Shown here: piece by piece, positions 52,900-61,448 of the stretch
Layout: every line of letters begins with the position of its first letter
Position numbering within the stretch: the first letter of the stretch is position 1
Assembly (NCBI GenBank): GCA_043421945.1
Contig: JBHOGO010000005.1
Location: 47,355 to 111,354 of the forward strand
Source: Thaumasiovibrio sp043421945
GTDB lineage: Bacteria > Pseudomonadota > Gammaproteobacteria > Enterobacterales > Vibrionaceae
Direction: 5' to 3'
DNA: 64,000 bases
The notes under the pieces: generated by a model
Databases searched by the model: none
What the model saw: only the letters and a program-made list of their open reading frames with translations
What the model was told of the DNA's origin: nothing
Made by a program: the position numbers and the translations under genes

Positions 52900-53709
52900 T
52901 CACCGCTGGCACTGAGAGCAAAATGTCGTTGCTCTCTGGCCTAGCTTAACCTCTTCAAGTATCTCCTCACAGACCGGGCATGGTTGACCTTTCTTACCGT
53001 AAACTTGCAGCTCTTGTGCAAAGTAGCCCGGCTTGCCATCCGCTTGCTGAAAGTCTTTCAACGTCGTCCCCCCCTGCTCAATCGCTTGAGCGAGAACGCG
53101 CTTAATCACATCCACGAGTAGTGTCATCTCTTCGAAAGTTACGCTGCCTGCGGGGCGTCGAGGGTCTATTCTTGCCATAAACAGCGCTTCGTTCGCATAG
53201 ATATTGCCCACACCAACAACATGCTGATTTGTCATGATAAACACTTTGATGCTGACACGTTTTTGCTTTGCTCGTTCGAACAGATAGTCGGCATGAAAGG
53301 CTTCGTCTAACGGCTCAGGGCCGAGATGAGACAAAGACTCATGCTGCTCACCTAGCGGCTGCCATAGCCAAGCCCCAAAACGACGAGGGTCGTTATAACG
53401 CAACATCTGCCCATTCGATAAGATTAAGTCTACATGGTCATGCTTGTCTGGCGGTGAAGATGCCGGTAATACCCGTAAACTCCCTGACATCCCTAGATGG
53501 ATAATGGCTTCACCCTTTGCCGTATGTAAGAGCAAATACTTCGCACGACGAGTAATCTGATCAATCACGAGCCCCTCCATTTGCATCAGTTCATCAGGGA
53601 TGAGCCAACGCAATTGACGCTGCCGAATGATAATCTTTTCGACAGTCTGCTCTTTTAGGTGGGGAGTGATACCTAATCGGCTCACTTCAACTTCTGGTAA
53701 TTCAGGCAT
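52900..53709 (-). CDS. mutM: Formamidopyrimidine-DNA glycosylase
   Basis: Base-excision repair enzyme removing 8-oxoguanine, with AP-lyase activity. It has 269 residues. The N-terminal PELPEVE gives the catalytic Pro after Met removal. Next come IIHLGMSGSLRV with the conserved lysine region, HDHVDLIL, the H2TH block GVGNIYANEALF, and the zinc finger C-X2-C...C-X2-C (CPVCEEIL, FCSQCQR) at the C-terminus. Convergent with coaD. Confidence 0.97.
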   Translation of the reverse strand: MPELPEVEVSRLGITPHLKEQTVEKIIIRQRQLRWLIPDELMQMEGLVIDQITRRAKYLLLHTAKGEAIIHLGMSGSLRVLPASSPPDKHDHVDLILSNGQMLRYNDPRRFGAWLWQPLGEQHESLSHLGPEPLDEAFHADYLFERAKQKRVSIKVFIMTNQHVVGVGNIYANEALFMARIDPRRPAGSVTFEEMTLLVDVIKRVLAQAIEQGGTTLKDFQQADGKPGYFAQELQVYGKKGQPCPVCEEILEEVKLGQRATTFCSQCQR

Positions 53710-53732
53710 AGGTAGCTATTAACTCATTAGGA

Positions 53733-54209
53733 CTAGGGGAAGAGGTAAGATTTTTCGACCGAAACAGCAATCCATTGTGCCTGCCAATTCTGCATTAACC
53801 AAAATTGCGGCATTTCATAAATCGTTAATCGCACTGGCTCTTCTATCCCTTCAAACCATACTTCAACGGTCAACGGATTCACAAGCTGCGGTCTAAGCAA
53901 TTGACGCGTATCGTCATCAATTCGAGTGCCCAGCAAATTCTGCCAACGGTCAACAAGTACGTCTGCCGAATAGGGTAAAGGAGAATCGACCTCCCACTGA
54001 CCTGTCTCTAAGCGTTCAATAACTCGTTGAGGGTAAACAACCTTTTCAATCTCTAGCAGCTCAGGAAGAAGACGTTCTAATCCTGCAGGTGTTTCAACAC
54101 TTGCTTGGCGATTCCTCTCTTTAATCAGCTCTGGAAGCTGTACGATGGCCATAAATAGCAGCGCACCAATAATCATCACATTATTCCAGCCACGCCGTGA
54201 TAGCCTCAT
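53733..54209 (-). CDS. Uncharacterised single-pass membrane protein
   Basis: The 158-residue product has an N-terminal basic segment and one membrane helix (about 11-28, NVMIIGALLFMAIVQLPELI). The rest is probably periplasmic, with no cysteine. A good GGAG ribosome site precedes the ATG. It is 23 bases upstream of mutM on the same strand. The family is not recognised; I believe similar proteins occur at this site in Vibrio, but no function is known to me. Confidence 0.75.
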   Translation of the reverse strand: MRLSRRGWNNVMIIGALLFMAIVQLPELIKERNRQASVETPAGLERLLPELLEIEKVVYPQRVIERLETGQWEVDSPLPYSADVLVDRWQNLLGTRIDDDTRQLLRPQLVNPLTVEVWFEGIEEPVRLTIYEMPQFWLMQNWQAQWIAVSVEKSYLFP

Positions 54210-54445
54210 CCTCTCTCCTTAGATGCTGAACGTAGAGACTGAATCGAGATACTCAATTTAAAGACTTAACGTCAGTACTCAACCTGGGCAATAGTAAAAT
54301 ACGGTATTGAATCACTACATGCGAGATGCTTTTAGTTGCTTCTCACGAATTATAGTAACAAAAAACGCAGCCACTGAAGGTAACTGCGCTTATACAATTG
54401 GTGCCACTCGCTAGAGTAAGACGACCTGCACCAAATTTTAGGTAT

Positions 54446-54475
54446 AAAAAAACCCGGATAAACCGGGTTTTTTTC
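54446..54475 (-). terminator. Terminator of rpmB-rpmG
   Basis: AAACCCGG (54450-54457) / CCGGGTTT (54463-54470) with T-runs on both strands, about 20 bases after the rpmG stop. Confidence 0.93.
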
Positions 54476-54494
54476 AACAAATCAGAAAAATCAA

Positions 54495-54662
54495 TTACTT
54501 GATTTTAGCTTCTTTGTACATAACGTGCTTACGAACAACTGGATCAAATTTCTTGATCTCAAATTTGCCCGGCATGTTACGCTTGTTTTTGTCGGTAGTG
54601 TAGAAGTGACCAGTACCAGCAGATGATACTAAGCGAATCTTCTCACGAATGCCTTTAGCCAT
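54495..54662 (-). CDS. rpmG: 50S ribosomal protein L33
   Basis: The 55-residue basic protein reads MAKGIREKIRLVSSAGTGHF..., nearly the E. coli sequence, and ends in MYKEAKIK. It is the cysteine-free form. It is the second gene of the rpmB-rpmG operon, 14 bases after rpmB, and ends at the terminator. Confidence 0.97.
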   Translation of the reverse strand: MAKGIREKIRLVSSAGTGHFYTTDKNKRNMPGKFEIKKFDPVVRKHVMYKEAKIK

Positions 54663-54676
54663 GGTTCAGAATCCTC

Positions 54677-54913
54677 TTAAACGTTCTCACCACGGGTACG
54701 CATTTCAGCAAGAACGGCATCGATGCCTTTCTTATCGATAATACGCATACCCTTAGCGGTAAGACGAAGTTTAACGAAGCGTTTTTCGCTTTCTACCCAG
54801 AAACGATGAGTTTGCAGGTTCGGCAGAAAACGACGCTTGGTGGCATTACGCGCGTGTGAACGGTTGTTACCCGTTACAGGACGCTTGCCAGTTACTTGGC
54901 ATACTCGGGACAT
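54677..54913 (-). CDS. rpmB: 50S ribosomal protein L28
   Basis: The 78-residue protein starts at 54913 with MSRVCQVTGKRPVTGNNRSH, the standard L28 start, and contains NATKRRFLPNLQTHRFW. The frame is open for five more codons, but these are not family-like. Transcribed with rpmG from a consensus promoter at 55010-55038. Confidence 0.97.
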   Translation of the reverse strand: MSRVCQVTGKRPVTGNNRSHARNATKRRFLPNLQTHRFWVESEKRFVKLRLTAKGMRIIDKKGIDAVLAEMRTRGENV

Positions 54914-55009
54914 TGCTGTCTTCTCCAAATCGTTTCAGCTCGATATCAACCCTAGTTATCTCTGAACTAACATCAGTTAGAACCTAACTAGGGCTATCAA
55001 AGGTCGCGC

Positions 55010-55038
55010 ATTATACTAAGTCAGAAGCAGTTGCTCAA
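55010..55038 (-). promoter_or_regulatory. Sigma-70 promoter of rpmB-rpmG
   Basis: On the minus strand: TTGAGC (55038-55033), a 17-base spacer, TATAAT (55015-55010). It is about 97 bases before rpmB. Confidence 0.8.
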
Positions 55039-55085
55039 GTCCCGAGCAGATCCTTTCTGCGTTTTTTGATCAATTTCTGTCGAAA

Positions 55086-55760
55086 TTACATCCAACCACG
55101 CTCAGAAAAGGAAATGATATCGCCATCACCGACGACGAAATGGTCTAACACTCGAATATCCACTAATGCTAATGCATCACAGATTCTACGAGTTATTCTG
55201 CGATCTGCCTGACTAGGTTCAGCCACGCCAGACGGGTGATTATGCGCTAAAATTAACGCGGCTGCATTAATTTCTAGCGATCTTTTTACGACTTCTCGCG
55301 GATACACACTGGCAGCGTCAATGGTTCCCTCAAACATTATTTCACTACTGAGTACCCGATGTTGATTATCTAAAAATAAAATTAAAAAATTTTCTCGGCA
55401 TTTATCCCGTAAAACACTCGATAGATAGCGCCGCGTATGATCAGGGCTTGTCAAAGCATCTTCTTTTTCAATCACTTCCATCCAATATCGCTGCTGCATT
55501 TCAAGCATTGCTTGTAAAAGTGCGAATTTCGCAGGTCCCAACCCTTTATGACCACAAAAGGTCTTTTTGTCCGCTTTTAGTAATGCTCTCAGTGAGCCAA
55601 ATTCAGATAAAAGATGATCGGCAAGCTCAATTGCGTTCATCCCGCTAATACCTGTGCGTAAAAAAATTGCCAATAATTCGGCGTCAGTGAGTGCATCTGC
55701 TCCCCGATTGAGCAGCTTTTCACGTGGACGTGACGCTTCTGGCATCAATTTAATGCTCAC
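55086..55760 (-). CDS. radC: RadC-family (JAMM/MPN+) protein
   Basis: The 224-residue product is taken from the GTG at 55760, which has AGGAG five bases upstream and gives (M)SIKLMPEASRPREKLL as in Vibrio; an ATG at 55745 would lack this spacing. An N-terminal helix-hairpin-helix region has FCGHKGLGPAKFALLQ. The C-terminal JAMM metalloprotease-like site has HNHPSG followed by SQAD, with HRVLSSEIMFEGTID before it. The proposed role in DNA repair was not upheld in E. coli, so true function is unsettled. Divergent from coaBC. Confidence 0.93.
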   Translation of the reverse strand: MSIKLMPEASRPREKLLNRGADALTDAELLAIFLRTGISGMNAIELADHLLSEFGSLRALLKADKKTFCGHKGLGPAKFALLQAMLEMQQRYWMEVIEKEDALTSPDHTRRYLSSVLRDKCRENFLILFLDNQHRVLSSEIMFEGTIDAASVYPREVVKRSLEINAAALILAHNHPSGVAEPSQADRRITRRICDALALVDIRVLDHFVVGDGDIISFSERGWM

Positions 55761-55763
55761 CAC

Positions 55764-56080
55764 CTCTCCTTATATACCTTCTCGATAGCCACTTCTTGGT
55801 CACAGCATCAATATCAATGCTGGAAGACGAGATAAAAGCACCCGTTAATAACGACGCACAGAGCATTCATTGAGTAAATGAATAGTTCGTGAGTTCACAC
55901 AAGGCAGAGAGAAATTGACAAGCCACGCATTCATCGAATCCTTGAAACAGCTCGGCTTAATCGATTGTCAAATTCGTGCTATCTTGTCGCGAGTTTCTAC
56001 CGAATAATGCCTTTTTCTGAACACAGGTAACAAAATTAGCAAGTTAAAGAAAGGCGCAGCGCTAAGCGAAGAGGATACAG
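55764..56080. other. radC-coaBC divergent gap
   Basis: About 317 bases. It contains a short inverted repeat CAGCAT (55803) / ATGCTG (55817) and a possible coaBC promoter with weak boxes (TTAATC, 17-base spacer, TATCTT). No gene is seen. Confidence 0.4.
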
Positions 56081-57328
56081 ATGCAAACGTTGGCAGGTAA
56101 AAAGATACTTCTTGGGATGAGTGGTGGCATCGCAGCTTATAAGTGCGCGGAGCTAACACGTCGACTCGCAGAGCGTGGGGCTAAAGTCCGTGTCGTCATG
56201 ACCAAAGCCGCTCAGGAATTCATTACCCCTCTTACCATGCAGGCTGTCTCTGGCCATCCCGTTTCCGATAGCCTCTTCGACCCTGCCGCAGAAGCTTCTA
56301 TGGGGCATATTGAGCTAGCAAAGTGGGCTGATCTTATTCTACTCGCCCCCGCTACCGCCGACCTGATAGCACGCTGTGCTGCTGGTATGGGTAATGACCT
56401 ACTTTCAACTCTTGTGCTCGCTAGTGAGTCTCCCATTGCTGTCGCACCTGCGATGAACCAACAAATGTATCGCCACCCAGCCACCCAGAGAAACATTGAA
56501 ACACTGACTGGCTTTGGTTATCACATTTGGGGCCCAGGCAGTGGCGAACAAGCCTGTGGTGATATTGGTCCTGGGCGAATGCTTGAGCCTATGCAGCTCG
56601 TCGCTAAAGCTGAAGCGTTTTTTACACCGCAAACTGAGACGTCATCAGACTCATTGAACGGCTTGCGTATATTGCTGACCGCCGGGCCTACGCAAGAAGC
56701 ACTCGATCCTGTTCGCTACATCAGTAATCACAGCTCAGGAAAAATGGGATTTTCAATTGCTGAAGCGGCAGCTCAACAAGGCGCGACAGTCACATTAGTC
56801 TCAGGCCCCGTCACTCTTCAAACACCAAAAGGCATTAATCGTATCGATGTTACCAGCGCGCAAGAGATGCATAAGACCGTCATGGCGCATGCTCAGCAGC
56901 ACGATATCTTTATCGCCTGCGCGGCCGTTGCCGATTATCGCTCAGCAGATGTGCAGTCACAGAAGATGAAAAAGCAAGCCAACAGCGATGAACTAACGCT
57001 GACGTTAATCAAAAACCCAGATATCGTTGCTTCTGTCGCGAGCCTAAGCGAGCAGCGTCCATTTACCGTCGGCTTTGCAGCAGAAACACAAGACGTCGCA
57101 AAATATGCTCAGGATAAACTTTCTCGTAAGAATCTCGATTTAATCTGTGCGAATGACGTCTCGGTCGCAGGGCAAGGCTTTAATAGTGACACCAATGCAC
57201 TGCATCTCTACTGGAAGGGAGGAGATAAATCACTTCCATTGGCACAAAAATCCCAACTGGGTCAGCAATTGATTACCGACATCGTGGCAAACTACACCAG
57301 CCAGCAGTCAGTAAAACCCCAGATTTGA
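56081..57328 (+). CDS. coaBC: Phosphopantothenoylcysteine decarboxylase / phosphopantothenate-cysteine ligase
   Basis: Bifunctional enzyme of coenzyme A synthesis (also called dfp). It has 415 residues. The FMN-dependent CoaC domain (about 1-190) has GGIAAYKCAEL, the catalytic His in MGHIELAKWAD, PAMNQQMY and the substrate-binding cysteine in GEQACGDIGPGRM. The CoaB domain (about 195-415) has LLTAGPTQEALDPVRYISNHSSGKMG and VAGQGF. dut follows after 23 bases. Confidence 0.97.
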   Translation: MQTLAGKKILLGMSGGIAAYKCAELTRRLAERGAKVRVVMTKAAQEFITPLTMQAVSGHPVSDSLFDPAAEASMGHIELAKWADLILLAPATADLIARCAAGMGNDLLSTLVLASESPIAVAPAMNQQMYRHPATQRNIETLTGFGYHIWGPGSGEQACGDIGPGRMLEPMQLVAKAEAFFTPQTETSSDSLNGLRILLTAGPTQEALDPVRYISNHSSGKMGFSIAEAAAQQGATVTLVSGPVTLQTPKGINRIDVTSAQEMHKTVMAHAQQHDIFIACAAVADYRSADVQSQKMKKQANSDELTLTLIKNPDIVASVASLSEQRPFTVGFAAETQDVAKYAQDKLSRKNLDLICANDVSVAGQGFNSDTNALHLYWKGGDKSLPLAQKSQLGQQLITDIVANYTSQQSVKPQI

Positions 57329-57351
57329 GACAACAGTTACTTGAGATAACG

Positions 57352-57807
57352 ATGAATAAAATTGACTTAAAAATCCTTGACCCAAGAGTGGGGAAACAGT
57401 TCCCACTACCGGCCTACGCAACAGAAGGGTCGGCAGGTTTAGACCTACGCGCATGTTTAGATGAAGCGCTAACTGTCGAGCCTGGGCAAACCCACCTTGT
57501 ACCTACAGGCTTAGCGATTCATATCGGTGACCCGAGCCTAGCGGCAACGATTTTGCCTCGCTCTGGGCTTGGTCATAAACATGGCATTGTATTAGGTAAT
57601 CTTGTAGGTCTTATCGATTCTGATTATCAAGGTCAACTCATGGTCTCTGTATGGAACCGTGGTCAAGATACCTTTGTTATCGAACCCGGTGACCGTATCG
57701 CACAACTTGTTTTTGTTCCCGTTGTTCAAGCTGCATTTAATATCGTGGAAGAGTTTGATACATCTGATCGTGGTGAGGGTGGATTCGGTCACTCTGGTCG
57801 CCAGTAA
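57352..57807 (+). CDS. dut: Deoxyuridine 5'-triphosphate nucleotidohydrolase
   Basis: Trimeric enzyme hydrolysing dUTP to dUMP. The start at 57352 gives 151 residues, as in E. coli; the frame opens at 57325. The five family motifs are present: GSAGLDLRA, PRSGLGHKHGI, GNLVGLIDSDYQG, GDRIAQLVF and the mobile C-terminal arm RGEGGFGHSGR. It lies in the coaBC-dut-slmA cluster. Confidence 0.98.
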   Translation: MNKIDLKILDPRVGKQFPLPAYATEGSAGLDLRACLDEALTVEPGQTHLVPTGLAIHIGDPSLAATILPRSGLGHKHGIVLGNLVGLIDSDYQGQLMVSVWNRGQDTFVIEPGDRIAQLVFVPVVQAAFNIVEEFDTSDRGEGGFGHSGRQ

Positions 57808-57939
57808 GCAACTCGAAAACCACACGAGAACAACACGAAAGCAAACATAAACAGACGACTCAGCATCGCCTAAATCTCTTATTTGGCGCCGAGTTTGGCG
57901 CCTATCGCTATCACGTAGTAAAGAAAGGATATGTCACCC

Positions 57940-58530
57940 ATGGCAGGCACAAAAAAGACTAACCGCCGTGAACAAATCTTGCAGTGCCTTGCGGGCATGC
58001 TGGAATCAACTCAAGGTAGTCAAAGAATAACAACCGCTAAACTGGCTGCAGAAGTGGGCGTTTCAGAAGCTGCGCTTTACCGTCACTTTCCTAGTAAAGC
58101 GAAGATGTTTGAAGGACTTATCGAGTTCATCGAAGAGTCTCTCTTTGAACGCATTAACCGCATTACTGAGGACGAAAAAGATACTTTACGTCGTATCTAC
58201 CTCATTTTAAGATTGCTACTTGCTTTTGCCGAACGTAATCCAGGCCTCACCCGCATCATGACGGGTCACGCACTGATGTTTGAGCAAGATCGCCTGCAGT
58301 CGCGTATCAATCAGATGTTTGAGCGCATCGAGTTGATGCTTCGTCAGGTATTGCGCGAGCGCCAATTGCGAGAAGGAAAAGGCTTCCCAGTTGATGAGCG
58401 TATTTTAGCAGCGCAGCTACTCGGCCAAGTTGAAGGCAGCTTCAACCGCTTTGTTCGATCCAACTTCAAGTACCAGCCTACGGAAGACTTCGAGGCCTAT
58501 TGGGAACTGCTTTCCACACAGATTAAATAA
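57940..58530 (+). CDS. slmA: Nucleoid occlusion factor SlmA
   Basis: TetR-fold DNA-binding protein that blocks FtsZ ring formation over the nucleoid. The start at 57940 gives 196 residues and MAGTKKTNRREQIL (E. coli 198); an ATG at 57931 would leave almost no spacing to AAAGGA. HTH: TAKLAAEVGVSEAALYRHFPSK. The conserved middle ERNPGLTRIMTGHALMFEQDRLQ and FVRSNFKYQPTEDFEAYW are intact. Ends at a bidirectional terminator facing pyrE. Confidence 0.97.
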   Translation: MAGTKKTNRREQILQCLAGMLESTQGSQRITTAKLAAEVGVSEAALYRHFPSKAKMFEGLIEFIEESLFERINRITEDEKDTLRRIYLILRLLLAFAERNPGLTRIMTGHALMFEQDRLQSRINQMFERIELMLRQVLRERQLREGKGFPVDERILAAQLLGQVEGSFNRFVRSNFKYQPTEDFEAYWELLSTQIK

Positions 58531-58531
58531 C

Positions 58532-58563
58532 AAAAAACGCCAGCGAATTCGCTGGCGTTTATT
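58532..58563. terminator. Bidirectional terminator between slmA and pyrE
   Basis: AAACGCCAGCG (58535-58545) / CGCTGGCGTTT (58550-58560) with an AATT loop, an A-run before and T-rich bases after. Confidence 0.92.
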
Positions 58564-58583
58564 TACAAGCTTACTTTTAGCGC

Positions 58584-59225
58584 TTAGATACCGTATTCGG
58601 CACGGTACGCTTTTACTGCTTCTAGGTGCTCAGTTGCGTCACCCTTTTCTTCTAGGTAAGTAATCAGGTCGCCCAGAGAAACAATAGAGATCACTGCACA
58701 GCCGAAGTCGCGTTCCACTTCTTGAATCGCAGACAGCTCGCCTTTACCTTTCTCTTGACGGTCGATAGCCACCAATACACCCGCTAGATCGGCACCACAA
58801 GCCTTGATGATTTCCATCGACTCACGAATTGCTGTACCCGCAGTGATCACGTCATCAACTAACATGATGCGACCTTCCAATGGGCTACCGACTAAGCTGC
58901 CACCTTCACCGTGTGTTTTTGCTTCTTTACGGTTAAAACAGTATGGCGTGTCCACGTTATGGTGATCGGCCAGTGCGACGGCTGTTGTCGTTGCAATTGG
59001 AATCCCTTTGTACGCAGGGCCAAATAGCACATCATAGTCGATACCTGCATCCACTAAAGCTTCTGCGTAAAAACGACCTAAGCGAGCTAAATCACGACCG
59101 GTGTTGAATAGACCAGCATTGAAAAAGTACGGGCTCTTACGGCCTGACTTCAGAGTGAATTCACCAAACTTCAAAACTTCTTTCTCAAGAGCAAATTCAA
59201 TGAACTGACGCTGATAAGCTTTCAT
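58584..59225 (-). CDS. pyrE: Orotate phosphoribosyltransferase
   Basis: Forms orotidine-5-phosphate from orotate and PRPP in pyrimidine synthesis. It has 213 residues, as in E. coli. Motifs: TLKSGRKSPYFFNAGLF, GPAYKGIPIAT, YCFNRKEAKTHGEGG (catalytic loop) and the PRPP site RIMLVDDVITAGTAIRESM. AAGGAGA precedes the ATG. It follows rph, with a T-tailed hairpin between them, a layout like the pyrE attenuator of E. coli. Confidence 0.98.
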   Translation of the reverse strand: MKAYQRQFIEFALEKEVLKFGEFTLKSGRKSPYFFNAGLFNTGRDLARLGRFYAEALVDAGIDYDVLFGPAYKGIPIATTTAVALADHHNVDTPYCFNRKEAKTHGEGGSLVGSPLEGRIMLVDDVITAGTAIRESMEIIKACGADLAGVLVAIDRQEKGKGELSAIQEVERDFGCAVISIVSLGDLITYLEEKGDATEHLEAVKAYRAEYGI

Positions 59226-59294
59226 GGGTTCTCCTTAAGGATGTTAATTATCGGTATTACTGTGTAATTCTCTTTCAGAGCCAAATTAAGGCTC

Positions 59295-59319
59295 AAAAAA
59301 AGCGGCTAATTAGCCGCTT
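59295..59319 (-). terminator. Terminator or attenuator between rph and pyrE
   Basis: A 20-bp perfect palindrome (AAGCGGCTAA arms, 59300-59319) is followed on the minus strand by a T-run (A-run 59295-59301). It starts 15 bases after the rph stop and 70 bases before pyrE. In E. coli the equivalent hairpin regulates pyrE by UTP-dependent attenuation coupled to rph translation. Confidence 0.85.
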
Positions 59320-59333
59320 CTTAAAAAGTTTGA

Positions 59334-60065
59334 TTATGACGCCACGGCGTCAATGTTGAGCACTGTTTTTTGCTGCTCAACAATATCGCTAATGCCTTGC
59401 TTCGCCAGCTCAAGCATTGCTAATAATTCTTCATGAGAGAATGGTTCACCCTCTGCAGTGCCTTGCACCTCGATCATGCGACCATCTTCCATCATCACCA
59501 CGTTCATGTCTGTCTCTGCTGCTGAGTCTTCAACGTACTCAAGGTCACAAATCGCTTCACCCTTGTGAATACCAACAGAAACGGCAGCAACCATGCCTTT
59601 CATTGGGTTCTTTTTTAGAAGTCCCTTTTCAAGCATATAAGTAATCGCATCATGCAACGCAACACATGCACCGGTAATAGAGGCAGTACGAGTACCACCG
59701 TCAGCTTGGATAACATCACAATCGACAGTAATCATCTGCTCACCGAGTGCTTCTAGGTCAACAGCGGCACGTAGGCTACGCGCGATAAGACGTTGAATCT
59801 CCATTGTACGACCACCCTGCTTACCGCTAGCGGCTTCACGACGGTTACGCGTATGCGTAGCACGCGGCAGCATACCGTACTCAGCGGTTACCCAACCTTT
59901 CCCTTTGCCTTTCAGCCAACGAGGCACGTTTTCTTCAACGCTTGCGGTACAAATCACTTTTGTATCGCCAAACTCCACCAACACAGAGCCTTCTGCATGA
60001 GCCGTAAAGTTACGAGTAATAGTAATAGGACGGACTTGCTGTGCGGTTCTACCGTTTGGACGCAT
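59334..60065 (-). CDS. rph: Ribonuclease PH
   Basis: Phosphorolytic 3' exoribonuclease that trims tRNA precursors. It has 243 residues and begins MRPNGRTAQQVRPITITRNF. Conserved: GSVLVEFGDTKVICTASVEENVPRWLKG, GMLPRATHTRNRREA, GRTMEIQRLIARSLRAAVD and VDCDVIQADGGTRTASITGA. The frame is intact, unlike the frameshifted rph of E. coli K-12. Upstream gene of rph-pyrE and divergent from yicC. Confidence 0.97.
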   Translation of the reverse strand: MRPNGRTAQQVRPITITRNFTAHAEGSVLVEFGDTKVICTASVEENVPRWLKGKGKGWVTAEYGMLPRATHTRNRREAASGKQGGRTMEIQRLIARSLRAAVDLEALGEQMITVDCDVIQADGGTRTASITGACVALHDAITYMLEKGLLKKNPMKGMVAAVSVGIHKGEAICDLEYVEDSAAETDMNVVMMEDGRMIEVQGTAEGEPFSHEELLAMLELAKQGISDIVEQQKTVLNIDAVAS

Positions 60066-60238
60066 GGTGATCTACCTTTGAACATGAGATGTTAACCGGC
60101 GATTATACCGACTAGACCTAAGAAGCGCTAACCGAATTGCGATACAAGAAAGGAAAAAAGTGACGACCGCTTTCATTATCGACAATCCACTAGGTATAAT
60201 TCACCCTAATTATCCGCCCACACACAAGGCACCAATTA

Positions 60239-61102
60239 ATGATCTATAGTATGACCGCCTATGCCCGTCGCGAAGTTAAAGGCGATTGGGGTACCGCTAT
60301 CTGGGAAATCCGCTCTGTTAATCAACGTTATCTAGAGACCTACTTCCGCTTACCTGAGCAATTTCGTGCTATCGAGCCTGTGCTGCGTGAGCGATTCCGT
60401 AAACGCCTAGCACGCGGTAAGGTTGAATGTAACCTACGCTTTGAAGCTAACCCGGCAGCGAATACGGATCTGAAGATCAATGAGACCTTAGCAAAGCAAG
60501 TGATCAACGCAGCTAAGTGGGTAAAAGAGACCTCAGGTGAAGGCAACATTGGTCCATTCCAAGTATTAAACTGGCCCGGTGTAATGGAAACACCAGAGCA
60601 AGATCTCGATACCATTAATAAAGCACTTCTTGCAGGCTTTGATGAGACACTTAACGACTTTATTAGCGCACGCGCTAGCGAAGGCGAAAACATGAAAGCG
60701 CTGATCGAGCAACGTCTCGACGGCATTGAAGTTGAAGCCGCGAAAGTGACTGAGCACATGCCAGAAGTACTCAAGTGGCAACGTGATCGCCTACTCACTC
60801 GCTTTGAAGAAGCCAACGTTGAGCTGGAAGCAACACGCGTTGAGCAAGAGATGATTCTACTGGCTCAAAAAGTCGATGTTGCTGAAGAGCTTGATCGCCT
60901 AGCGTCACACGTATCTGAAACGAAGAAAATCATGAAGAAAGGTGGCGCATGTGGTCGTCGTTTAGACTTCATGATGCAAGAGTTCAACCGCGAATCAAAC
61001 ACACTGGCTTCAAAGTCGATCAATGCCGACATCACTGCCTCAGCAGTCGAGTTGAAAGTCCTTATCGAGCAGATGCGAGAACAGATCCAAAACATAGAAT
61101 AA
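60239..61102 (+). CDS. yicC: YicC-family endoribonuclease
   Basis: The 287-residue product matches E. coli YicC (287): MIYSMTAYARREV at the start, WEIRSVNQRYLETYFRLPE, and the C-terminal block CGRRLDFMMQEFNRESNTLASKS. YicC proteins have been linked to RNA cleavage and stationary-phase growth; the assignment as RNase rests on published family work, not on a motif visible here. Divergent from rph, as in E. coli. Confidence 0.95.
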   Translation: MIYSMTAYARREVKGDWGTAIWEIRSVNQRYLETYFRLPEQFRAIEPVLRERFRKRLARGKVECNLRFEANPAANTDLKINETLAKQVINAAKWVKETSGEGNIGPFQVLNWPGVMETPEQDLDTINKALLAGFDETLNDFISARASEGENMKALIEQRLDGIEVEAAKVTEHMPEVLKWQRDRLLTRFEEANVELEATRVEQEMILLAQKVDVAEELDRLASHVSETKKIMKKGGACGRRLDFMMQEFNRESNTLASKSINADITASAVELKVLIEQMREQIQNIE

Positions 61103-61139
61103 CAGCATTTAGGTACGCCTAGTTACAATACCCATGCGA

Positions 61140-61177
61140 TATGCCCATGGACTGTTTTCAGTCAGTGGGCATTTTTA
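61140..61177 (+). terminator. Terminator of yicC
   Basis: ATGCCCA...ACTG (from 61141) pairs with CAGT...TGGGCAT and a T-run follows. Confidence 0.85.
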
Positions 61178-61300
61178 TATCGAGCACTTCTCATATTACG
61201 ATTCCAGACAAAAAGCTAAGATAATCCCCCATACATAGCAAAAAATTTCACCCAAACAACAAAAAGCATGACATAAAACCCAAAATACATAAAAACTTAA

Positions 61301-61345
61301 TGTAATTGATTACACCCCTGAATAGCCCAAATGTAAAGGATTGCA
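61301..61345. promoter_or_regulatory. Two TGTAA-type operator-like sites
   Basis: TGTAAT-TG-ATTACA (perfect symmetry) and TGTAAA-GG-ATTGCA (one asymmetry) start 31 bases apart, about three helix turns, and 104-148 bases before the nucleotidase gene. The regulator is unknown; the sequence resembles HexR (TGTARTWWWATTACA) but with a spacer one base shorter. Confidence 0.4.
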
Positions 61346-61448
61346 CTTTATATGCGTTCAGCCTCAATGACGAGCAGTGAAACAAAAATGTCACAAAGTC
61401 ATTCTAGATTACTCGCGTAATTTCCAATTCATTGACTTTTGGTGACAA

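Larger units (their letters stand above)
61103..61448. other. yicC-nucleotidase gap with symmetrical motifs
   Basis: About 346 bases. It has a terminator at 61140-61177, then an AT-rich region with two similar 14-mers, TGTAATTGATTACA (61301-61314) and TGTAAAGGATTGCA (61332-61345). No gene is supported. Confidence 0.6.

Noticed and set aside
52870..52904. Hairpin GGTGAGGT/ACCTCACC between coaD and mutM as a terminator
   Set aside because: The loop is 19 bases, there is no T-run on either strand, and the right arm overlaps the mutM stop codon.
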